A stretch of DNA of 64,000 nucleotides from Desarmillaria ectypa (Eukaryota; Basidiomycota; Agaricomycetes; Agaricales; Physalacriaceae): assembly GCA_030407005.1 (NCBI GenBank), contig JAUDYN010000003.1, positions 3,100,001 to 3,164,000 on the forward strand, read 5' to 3'. Shown in pieces: positions 1-9,254 of this stretch. The notes beneath the pieces are model-generated. The model was not told the DNA's origin. It saw only the letters and a list, made by a program, of their open reading frames with translations, and made no database searches. Made by a program: the position numbers and the translations under genes. Each line of letters begins with the position of its first letter. Within the stretch, counting starts at the first letter, position 1.

Positions 1-44
1 CAAATCATGACAACGAGCTTCCGTGTCTCACTGTATTTTGACAG

Positions 45-954
45 GGATCGACACTAGCTATCGGTACACTATCTGGCCGCCTGCATATCTACGATGCTGT
101 AGCACTCAAGCTCCTACGCACGTACCAGGAGGCGCACACACAACGGATAGGTGCCCTTGCTTGGAATGCTCATGTCCTCTCATCCGGTTCTCGAGATCGT
201 TCGGTTCACCATCGAGATGTGCGCGAAGCCACCTTGAATCCCTTCAAGCGTTGTACGGGTCACCGGCAGGAAGTTTGTGGTTTGAAATGGAGCGCGAATG
301 CTGGACCCATGGAAGCCAACCTTGCTAGCGGTGGTAATGACAACAAGGTGTGCATCTGGGATTTGAGAGGGTCCAAGCGAGCTTCTGCTTCGAGGAATCC
401 GACTAACGCGGATGACTCAATGGCCGGAGATATGCCGCTATGGAAATTCCATGAACACACTGCTGCAGTCAAGGCTCTAGCGTGGGATCCTCATATTCCT
501 GGGGTTCTTGCTACAGGTGGCGGGACTCAGGACAAGCATATCCGATTCTGGAATACGATCAATGGTACCATGTTGAATGAGCTTGATACTGGTAGCCAGG
601 TAACATCTCTCTCCGGTTTCTCTTATATTCATCGTTTGACACTCATTCGTTCTGTTTCAGGTGTGCAACCTCATATGGTCTTTGACGTCGCATGAACTTG
701 TGTCTACCCACGGCTTTTCATCAACCACCGCCCAGAACCAGATTTGCATATGGAAATACCCAGCCCTTAGCATGGTTGCATCGCTGACAGGGCATACCAA
801 TCGTGTCTTGTACCTGGCCATGAGTCCGGACGGTGAAACGATTGTCACTGGCGCAGGTGACGAGACGCTGAGGTTCTGGAATGCTTTCCCCAAGAAAGAA
901 TCTAGCAGGCCCGACGTCGACAGTGTCCTTGACTACGGCAAACTCATTCGATGA
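45..954 (+). CDS. Cdh1/fizzy-related APC/C activator, 3' part (5' end outside window)
   Basis: WD40 propeller of a Cdc20/Cdh1-family co-activator that recruits substrates to the anaphase-promoting complex. An intron ends at 44 (acag). The exon 45-599 reads in frame through SGGNDNKVCIWD and LATGGGTQDKHIRFWN, an intron lies at 600-660, and the last exon 661-954 carries VLYLAMSPDGE and GAGDETLRFWN. The wording TGSQVCNL, ELVSTHGF and GHRQEVCGLKW matches the Cdh1/Fzr branch better than Cdc20; this is from memory of the families. The protein ends in Ile-Arg, the C-terminal IR tail these activators use to dock on the APC/C. The N-terminal C-box and KEN/D-box receptor parts are upstream of the window. 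Family call is very safe; Cdh1 versus Cdc20 is an inference. Confidence 0.93.
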
Positions 955-2687
955 CCACGATTCGATTTCGGTTTTCCTCGTGCTGCTCGCATTTCATTAT
1001 ATCCCCCTTCTGCAAACATTGCTTCCATCTACGTATTACACTGCATATTTCACTCTCCACGCTCACATCCATCATTGCATACCACTCCCAATCTGCACAA
1101 CTACATATACACCTCGTTCCAACAGAAAAACGATGTATTACCGATCCCATAGTCCAGGTCCTTTTAAACAGTATTCCCCTTCGTTATGCTCCTTTTCTTC
1201 TCTTGTTATGTTGTGGTTTTCTATCGGCTTGTAGGCTTAGTTTTGCGTATTATAGTTATGTCTCTTTCGCCTTTTCTTACATTAGTTGGTTCTGTACTGA
1301 AATTTCGTTGCTCCGAAGTAAGGTAAGCCAATAGTAAGGGCATACATTGTACATACCAGCTGGTCAACCAGTCCCTCCTGCAACCTGATAACAGTCGATC
1401 AAGTGTATCACCGACTATCACCGAGTTTCAAAGGGATGGGTTTGAGTCTGAGTTCCTAGTAAAATGTTTGCATGTTTGCTTATAAAAATCCCCAGCAACA
1501 ACTCAGACACAAGTACTAAAAGCCACTACTTCCGATGCTTCACACATATGCAGTGCTTCAACACATCAGATGCATTAATCCTAGAACCTCAAAGTCCAGC
1601 ATTCAAAATTCAATGAAAAAATGATTCAATATTATACTCATTCATGATTACTTCAAACTAAGGTACTTTACTTCAATTTGTTTGCTGCAACTCGAGAGAC
1701 AGCCAAATGGAAGGCCTCGTTCATAAACAGCAAAGAAAAGGAGGCCCACCCAGCCAGAGTGGCCAAAGTGGGACAGGAAAATATTTAGACGGTGCATAAG
1801 CCTGAGCCTATACAAGCCGCAGACACCCTCTGGGGACAGGGTCGCCGTGCTATGAAGGATCTCTACGGCCCACAAACCCGGTTACGTGAAGGGGCTTGTG
1901 CCATCAAGGTAAGTATGAGGTTTTCGGGTGTCGGATACTATCTTTTATATTGGCGAAGTTGTGCACGGACCACTGCTATATGAGGTCATCAAAACTCGTG
2001 GACTTTCCAATGCTCAATACCAGTTGAGTTCTTGGAGGCGGCTGCTGCTACTGTGGCCGGACCTCATACTCAACTGGAAATCTCGTCCTCGGCGCCTATT
2101 TTCACAAAAAAAAATCAAAGCTTTGCCTGTTTTCCCGAAAAATCGAAAGGCTGATTTGTCGCGCTGCAGCTGCTGTTTTGAGCCGTACTATTCACTTTCC
2201 TGGCTCTTCATTCTCCTAGACCCATGGCGCTGCTATGGATGTGTACCACCGCAAACCGGGTGAAGACCGCTATTACTGCGCCAGCTGCGGAACAGTCGTA
2301 GCATGCCATTAACAAACAGAACATATATGACGGCCAGATCGAGACTCGGAAGGATCATCGATTCGATCAAGCTGGGAGCTTTGGAGGCCCACTTTCCACG
2401 ACACTTGACGTCCTCGACGGCTTGAGTAAATGGGATGGGTATAAGAATAGTTGAACTAGTTCGAAAAGAATACTGATGGCTCCTGTAGTTCACGCTGCTG
2501 CCTTGAAGCACATTCGCTGTCTAGCCAGACTGTTTTTCTCGCATTCATGGCTTCTAATGGGCCTTCAACACCCTCTGATGATTGCATAGCAGACTATCAA
2601 CTGTCTTTCATGAATAGTTTGTTTTACTTCAGGATGCATGCATCATTTGGCCTCTGACTTACGTTTTGAGCTGGGCCATCTACTCAT
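955..2687. other. Gap with no recognised gene
   Basis: About 1.7 kb between the Cdh1 stop and the ceramidase-like remnant. The first few hundred bases are T/C-rich and probably hold the Cdh1 3' UTR. Short open stretches occur on both strands around 1790-2260, including a canonical-looking GTAAGT donor at 1912, but none gives a protein family I recognise. I treat it as intergenic or as unrecognisable gene remnants. Confidence 0.4.
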
Positions 2688-2723
2688 ATGAACTCTCGTG
2701 TGCTCTCATACTACTTCACAAAT

Positions 2724-3606
2724 ATGATCTTCCATTTCAGCAACATCCAGAATTTTGAAGGTTATCACGGGCCAGTTACCGCAACTCTCGACTTGTGTGA
2801 GGTAGCTAATCATTCATACAGGCCAACTACCGCTTCTCTCACTACATCGCTGAGTTTGCCAATACATTCTCCACCACGGTTTTCTTGATTCTTGCTGCTT
2901 ACGGAGCCTTCAGAGCTTGCCGCGAATCTCTCCCGACGAGATATGTGCTCAGTTATGCCGTACGTCAAACGTGGAAAATGAAGCATGCTTTGACGATTCC
3001 CCACTTGGTAGTGCTATGCTCTAGTCGGCATCGGGAGTATGGCATTTCACGCGACCCTGCTATTTCATTTCCGGCCCGCAGATGAGCTACCTATGATATA
3101 TCTCGTCTCCATGAGTTGTCCCCGATCAAATTCCTGGTTATAGGATATCCTCGGCGCGAACTCCCTCTTAACCTTGATAAATTTAAACGTATATTTTACA
3201 TCAAGCTAGTATGTGTTTCCATGTTCCATCTAGGCTTAACAGCGTCACTAACGTGCTTGCAAGTATCGCCAATCGTGATCCCATCTATTTTCAGCGGGTT
3301 TTCGCAATCCTATGCATCACCAAGGTCGCTCTCATCGTACCTTCTAATGTGGTCTGAGGAGCATTACATTATCTCGGAAGATGCAAAATACAGCATTGCG
3401 AGCGTCTTTAGTATCGAGGCTGTCCTTTTTGTTATTGGCTTCATTATCTGGAACGTTGATGGTTTGTGCTGTGATCATTTGACTGACTGGAAGTCATCGG
3501 TGGGTTGGCTGCTAGCTTTTTTTACTAGAAGCAAGTTGATTCAATTTGGCTTCTTACTACTTTTGGTCTGATACGACTGCCAGGGCACGCGTGGTGGCAT
3601 CTGTTC
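2724..3606 (+). pseudogene. Alkaline ceramidase-like gene, disrupted
   Basis: Fragments match the alkaline ceramidase family (YPC1/YDC1/ACER), ER multipass enzymes that cleave ceramide to sphingoid base and fatty acid. In order they are GYHGPVTATLDLCE (2757-2801), ANYRFSHYIAEFANT (from 2822), VGIGSMAFHATLLFHF then ADELPMIYLVS (3012-3115), ANRDPIYFQRVFA (about 3270-3310), SEEHYIISEDAKYSI and FIIWNVDGLCCD (about 3353-3475), and GHAWWHLF (3583-3606), a segment with family zinc-ligand histidines. They do not join cleanly. The first two are separated by only 20 nt (2802-2821, gt...ag), the frame changes near 3330, and a T7 run at 3517-3523 throws VGWLLAF out of the frame that would continue into LLEG before HAWWH. 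Only the 52-nt intron at 2960-3011 looks normal. The start at 2724 is a guess. I call it a pseudogene or badly fragmented gene; family identity is strong. Confidence 0.7.
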
Positions 3607-4733
3607 TTTGTAAGCATTGTCTTCCAAGCACATTTTACATTATTAATTATGCTGTTGGGTATTTCTATGGAATCCCATCTATTGGGCGCGTATATCAGGA
3701 AGAATAGCGATGTACTACGTCCTGTTACCACGCTGTACTGTCCGCGTTGAATGGAAGGTGAACCACACGTGAATGATATTAGTCGCCGTGTTGCGAAGGT
3801 ACATCTGGTCTCAACTTTCCAGAAGTGGCCGGTATGGACTTCGAAAGAGCAATCATACACTGCCAGACACTTCTTGATTTTGGTGTCAACGATTACCGGT
3901 ACGACCGTGGGAATATTTTTAAATGTTCTTTGTCCTGAATCATCATCCTACTTAGGCCAGTATCTCATGGTCATGGAACTCCTTGATGACACTTGGCTCT
4001 GTTCAATGAACGTCTCTCAATGACAGTTATGATTGTTGTTGCCCTTCTCGTACTATTCCTGCACGTTGCCATGCATTTAACGTCGCTTCTTATCGCCCGA
4101 TACCGACAAATCTTGCTAGCAATGACTTTCTTGAAGACTCCTTCAGCCTGGTTTCTTCATTGTCCTTTCTTGTTCACCATTACTTGAGATAATTCCGGAT
4201 CCCATCCCTGCTGAAGGTCCGCCAAAAACCCTCTCTGATGGTGCGGGTTCAAGCTGAGTCGCCAACTGTTGATCTCCGTTTCGTTGTCAACTATGGCGAT
4301 ACAGCGTGCTACAAAACATGGGAATATCCATGCTTCTATAGGAAGAGTTGATCATACGGCAGTGTACCTTTGAGCATGTAATACCTGGCTGACCTGAGCT
4401 GCTCACACTCACTCACACTCACTTTTCTCTTGTTCCTTACTTCTTTTTTTTCATCACACTCATTTTAAAGGTCCACGTTGTATCTAGAGATGCTTCAGAG
4501 ACAAAATAAGTGCCCCGAAGCTTTTAGGGGTGAGCTCTTATGTCAATTTGGGCCCGACTCGTTTTCTTAACAGCGCCAGATTTCATGCCAGTGACACGCT
4601 CTTTCAACTTGTGATCGGAATATTCTGGGAACACTTCACTCAGTATCAGTGAACGCGGTGAACCAGGTGCGTTCGTTTTAAATGCATAGAAAAAGTTACC
4701 AGGGTTCAAGATTCAGATTCGCAAACAGGAGCA
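3607..4733. other. Gap downstream of the ceramidase remnant; TC-rich tract
   Basis: Two hydrophobic open stretches (about 3751-4023 and 3993-4187, plus strand) match nothing I recognise and may be further debris of the membrane-protein gene before them. At 4402-4470 there is a run of CTCACACTCA repeats followed by a polypyrimidine stretch, of the kind seen in fungal core promoters, about 270 bp before the ATG at 4734. It is a plausible promoter for the next gene, nothing more. Confidence 0.35.
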
Positions 4734-6364
4734 ATGAGCGGTTCGATATCAAAAGGAGAAACGAAAATAGCTTCCTCATCCTCGAACGGTGACACTGGTA
4801 ATCCAAGTGCCGCTGGTAGAGACTCTTTCCACTCCTGGGTTGATCACTGCATTTTGGAGAGCAGAAACTTCGGCAGAGGCTTTTCGTTTAGCGGTGGAGT
4901 CAAAGCAGGCGGAGGTGGTATTGATACCAGTTTCACTAAGGATGCCTGGCAGGGAGAGGAAAGCCCAGGAGGGTACTCCGGCGGTTCTCTTACGGCCGGG
5001 CATCCCCATGACCATGGTTCTGGGGATAACACGGGCCCAGGCAATAGTGGGGGGGAGCAATACAAGTCTTCCACAGCCCCAAAATGGGGGAGATAAACCC
5101 AATCCTGAGAAAGGGTCGAGCCCGGGAAACAACAACAGTCAAAATGGCAGCTCTGATGGCTCGGGATCTCACAACGCAGGCAGCTCTGGAGGCACCGCAG
5201 GTCAAAATGGCAGCGGCGAGAAGAATCCTGGATACGGGCAAGATGGTGGTGGCAATTCTCAGAATTCAGCAAGTGGTAAAGGCGGAAATGATAACGCGGG
5301 TGGCGGAGGTCAAGATAGCTCTCCACATGGCTCTTGTTCTTCTTCTCAAGCGATTCCAGTTACGACTCCACCATCCGCCATCTCTCAAACGCAACCTGCT
5401 GCTGCGTTGACATCTACTTCATCAAACGACGGATCCCCGGTGAATATTAGAGGTTCTTCCCAACTTAAAACTTCAATCTCAACGAGTCCTGGGTATTTGA
5501 ATTCTGCAACGGAGATAGCTGATGGTGTGGATAATGGAAGTACTACCGTTGGCATGTGCGTATCGGATATGATTTTTATGTACCAAAAAAATTTACGCCA
5601 ACGTAATCCAGTAGACTCCCACCTTCGACGTCGGTCTTCATTTCGACGGGTATAAATACTTACCCCAGTTCGATCAGTGGAAGCCCTACTACTTCGGTCA
5701 GCGTCTTCACAACTACAGGTACAACCGCCACGATCAGTCCATCCGACACTGGAAATATTATCAAGTATGTGCCCATCCCAAGCTCGTCCCTGACATTCTT
5801 CTGAATCCTGAGGTTTTATTATCATAGCGCCCCAAAAAACACCCACAGTTTGATTGGCGGGATTATCGGGGGTATAATCGCCTTCCTGGCTCTTTTCGCC
5901 CTACTGTTGTTCTTGTTCATCCGCAAACGGCGGCACAGTAGTTTATTCAACTTCGATGCGGAGAAATTCGTCGGGGTTAAATGCTGTGCTGAGTCTACCG
6001 TTGAAGCTTCTGTTCCTACGGCAGCGACTCATTTGGTTTCTCCCACCGTAGTCAAGAGGACGTCTGCTTCTGAATGGGAAGATGATGAATGCCACGACGA
6101 TGAGGTCTCCGGACAAGGCAGGCATCTCGAGATAATATTGGGAATCCAATCAGAGACGCAAGCCCTGTTGCGCACGCTCGGATTTCAATCATTTCCTTCC
6201 CTTTTGCTGACCCCGTTCCTGTCATTGAAGATCCCTTTCACGACCCTGCTCGGGAGTCCAAGCTTATTCTCTGCGATTCAGAGACTGGCTCTCTTATGTC
6301 TTTCGAGGAAGGCACAGTGCAGAAAGCCTCTCGGGTGCCAATTGTGTCAATTCAAAGGCTTTGA
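4734..6364 (+). CDS. Gly/Asn/Ser-rich single-pass membrane protein, frame broken at a G7 tract
   Basis: Unrecognised protein with Mid2-like architecture: a low-complexity Gly/Ser/Asn then Ser/Thr-rich ectodomain, one membrane span (IIGGIIAFLALFALLLFLFI, about 5865-5925), a basic stop-transfer (RKRRH) and a cytoplasmic tail. From ATG 4734 the frame is open to about 5095. The Gly/Asn-rich reading continues in another frame after seven G at 5049-5055; six would keep the frame. Introns fit at 5556-5668 and 5765-5827. After the span, the tail either uses an intron from about 6043 to 6117 (phase-compatible gt...ag) or has lost a base near 6110. The reading that ends at 6364 includes EDPFHDPARESKLILCDSET. 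No signal peptide is visible after ATG 4734, which is odd for this layout. Function unknown; a wall or surface sensor would be a guess. Confidence 0.5.
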
Positions 6365-7231
6365 AGGTATGGTAATTTGTAGAAGTCCATCTTAAATCAA
6401 TGGCTAATTCCGATGCCAGTTCGGTTTTTCCGTATGATGCGTCTACGATACGCTCCGGTATCAGTGATACCCAGAGATATCCGCAGAATTTTCCCCGGCA
6501 TGGTAATTTAATTAAACTTGAGGATGCACGTACTTTGTAGCATTTTTCACGTACGTTTTTGGCACCTGTCCTAGGGGCTAGATAAAGCCATGTTACCTTG
6601 TCACTAGCTGGACGTGGCAACGGTACCATCCCCGTTACCAACAGTTGTGGCTTCAAAATACGACAGCTCCAAGTTCTTAAAATTCATCATGATTTAGTTA
6701 TTGAAAGGCGACCATGCCATAGATTGTAATGAAGGAAGGTGTCAGCTTGCTTGCAAGGTTCATTCACACATCCTTGACACTTGGTATCCGCTACGGGGTT
6801 CAGTGAATATTCAAGATTGGCTCATTAGGTCTCGAATATATGGATGGATGGATGTACGGTAGTGACTAAAGTCTCGGCAAAATCATTCCAGAAAATTTCG
6901 TTGAATGAGATAGGATGACATTGGTTTGGCCTAGAAAACCAACCTTGCAGAGGCGTGAGGTACAAATAAACTGTTCTTGTTTTTCGAAGCTGAAAAATAG
7001 GTAAGTATGGGTGACTCGGAGGAGGAAAAGTGCTTCAGAAAACGGTTGCCAAGACTTTCATTACAATTTAAACGTGGCTCGAACACATTGTCATTTATTG
7101 TTACATTCCTGTAGAGCATTTTCAGTGCAGAATTGGGGGCTATGGACCGGATTTACTGCGCCTCGCACTGAAAGCGGTATTTGTTCAATTTTGTTGTTGA
7201 AAGCAATCGTGCGGAGGTGACATGTCCTAAT
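6365..7231. other. Intergenic gap with short TGGA repeat
   Basis: No coding pattern recognised. A (TGGA)n microsatellite of about three and a half units lies at 6841-6854. The last few hundred bases presumably contain the promoter of the Sel1-repeat gene that starts at 7232; no TATA box was recognised. Confidence 0.4.
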
Positions 7232-8972
7232 ATGGTCAACGCAGTGATGCCAACGACCGAGATCACGCCCTTGACCGGGATCCACCACCACCCCTCAGCT
7301 CGGTCGGTGACGATGTACTCGACCCAACAGCAGCAGCGGCCATCATCGCAGTACACACAGCCGGACCAATCGTATTTACACAATGACAGCCAAACAAATT
7401 CCCCGTACAGCTCAGTACGGTCAAGGGCCACTTCTCAACAGCCTGTACCACAGACCAACGGGGAGGAGCAAGAGTTTGACGACATTGATGATGAACGCGA
7501 GTATACTCCACCCCAGGACCAGGACACAGATCCAGACGATTTCTACAATGGCGATAATAATAACAGCCATCCTCCTTCGACATATATACCTGACCAATAC
7601 GCTCCACGGTCTGTGGCGACGCAGTCTATTCGTGGCCCCTCTCCTCCCCCAGGACCTCTTCTTGACCATTCACATCTTCGTCCCGGCAACCAAGCAGCCT
7701 TGTTATCCCATGAACGTACCCTTGAACTCTACCGCGCAAACGCCAAGAAGACGCAGGACCCAGATCTCCAATTCGAATTCGCTGTTTTCATGATAGACGC
7801 CTCCAAATCTTTGCCGATACCAGAAAATATCCCAGGAAATCTTCTGCAGGTAGAGAAGGCGATGGAAAAACGTGAAGATCTCGTAAAGGAAGCGACTGCC
7901 TTGCTAAAACGCCTCGCGGATCGTGGTCATTCACCTTCACAATATTTCTTGGCAGACTGCTTCGCGAATGGCATTGGGACGGTGAAGGGGAAGCAAGATT
8001 TCGATCGAGCATATCCTCTATTTGTTCTGGCTGCGAAGCATGGCCATGCAGATGCAGCCTACCGTGCCGGGACGTGCTGTGAAAACGGCTGGGGGTGCAG
8101 ACGGGAATCAGCAAAAGCAGTTACTTTCTTCCGGAAGGCTGCAGCGGCGTTGCACCCTGGCGCGATGTATCGGTTGGGTATCGCTGAGCTCAATGGGGAG
8201 CTCGGCTTGTCACGGAGCCCAAAGGAAGGAGTCAAATGGCTAAAGAGGAGCGCAGAGCAGGCTACGGCCGAGTTTCCTCATGCTTTACATGAGTTGGCGT
8301 TGCTACACGAGCGAGGAATCGACAATGTGGTGTTTGTAGATTACGAATATTCCACCGAGCTTCTGGCACAAGCTGCTGAGCTCGGATATGCGCCGAGCGC
8401 TTATCGACTCGGTGAATGCTACGAGTATGGGAAAAACGGTTGCCCGAGTGATCCAGCTTTATCTATTCATTATTATGTGCGTCTTTTTTCCTTCGTTTAT
8501 CATCATCTTTCTGATGTATCTCTTAGAATATTGCTGCACAGCAAAATCATCGGGATGCTTGTTTTGCGCTAACCGCATGGTATCTTGTCGGATCACCTGG
8601 CGTGTTACCCCAATCAGACACAGAGGCATTTCTATGGGCCCAAAAGGCAGCAGAAGCCGGCCTCGCTAAAGCTATGTATGCCGTCGGATACTTTACTGAG
8701 GTGGGAATAGGGACACAAGCCGATATGTCACAGTACGTATCCCTCTTCCTTGACTACCTGTTATCTTTTGACGTCATTATAGGGCTGTATCATGGTACAA
8801 GAAGGCGGCAGAACTTGGTGATAAGCGATCGGCGCAACGGTTAAAGGCCTCTACGAATTCACCAATGCCTCAGCCAGGAGGTCCCGGTTCTGTCTTAAAT
8901 CGCGGAGCCTTCGACTCGAGTGATAATGGTAGCTCGGGCAAGGGGAAAGACAAGGAGTGCGTGATAATGTAA
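7232..8972 (+). CDS. Skt5/Chs4-like Sel1-repeat protein with C-terminal CaaX box
   Basis: Probable chitin synthase activator of the Skt5/Chs4 group. Exons 7232-8476, 8527-8732 and 8783-8972 are joined by 50-nt introns. The first ~170 residues are low-complexity (QQQQRPSSQ, many Asp/Pro). Then come Sel1/TPR-like repeats, visible in phrases such as LADRGHSPSQYFLADCFANG, AAKHGHADAAYRAGTCCENG, AAAALHPGAMYRLG, AAELGYAPSAYRLGECYEYG and AAEAGLAKAMYAVGYF. The protein ends GKDKECVIM, a CaaX prenylation signal, as expected for Skt5/Chs4 proteins, which are lipidated and bring a class of chitin synthase to the plasma membrane at sites of wall growth. ATG 7232 is the first in-frame Met of the long exon. 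The Sel1 fold is certain; the chitin role follows from repeat layout plus CaaX, and fungi carry several such paralogues. Confidence 0.82.
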
Positions 8973-9254
8973 GGGAGCAGTGTGTATACTCTCATCCCCT
9001 TGGGACACTTAATTTTGGCGAACGATGTAGTTATAATATTATGCTTTCGAGACTCCATTTCTAGATTAGTATAGTATACGCATCCCTATCCTAAATTCTT
9101 CATTTGTTCACGTTCGGATGGATTTAACTTATTCCTGTAGTATAGGATTTGTGCAAACTGACGCACAGGCCTTATATTGGTCCCACACGTGAACGCGCTC
9201 TTTACACCTATTTGTCCGGATTCCCGGTCGCGCCCTTCGGACGCTCCTTGTACC

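Noticed and set aside
5047..5066. 20-nt GT...AG segment over the G7 tract as a possible ultra-short intron
   Set aside because: Removing it does not bring the Gly/Asn-rich frame together, whereas dropping a single G does.
4844..5326. 160-codon minus-strand frame across the Gly/Asn-rich gene
   Set aside because: Repetitive GC-rich coding DNA commonly leaves long antisense frames; the product is low-complexity His/Leu/Cys with no membrane or domain logic.
6043..6117. Definite frameshift in the tail of the Gly/Asn-rich membrane protein
   Set aside because: A GT...AG intron of about 75 nt joins the two frames in phase, so a frame break is not required here, unlike at the G7 tract.
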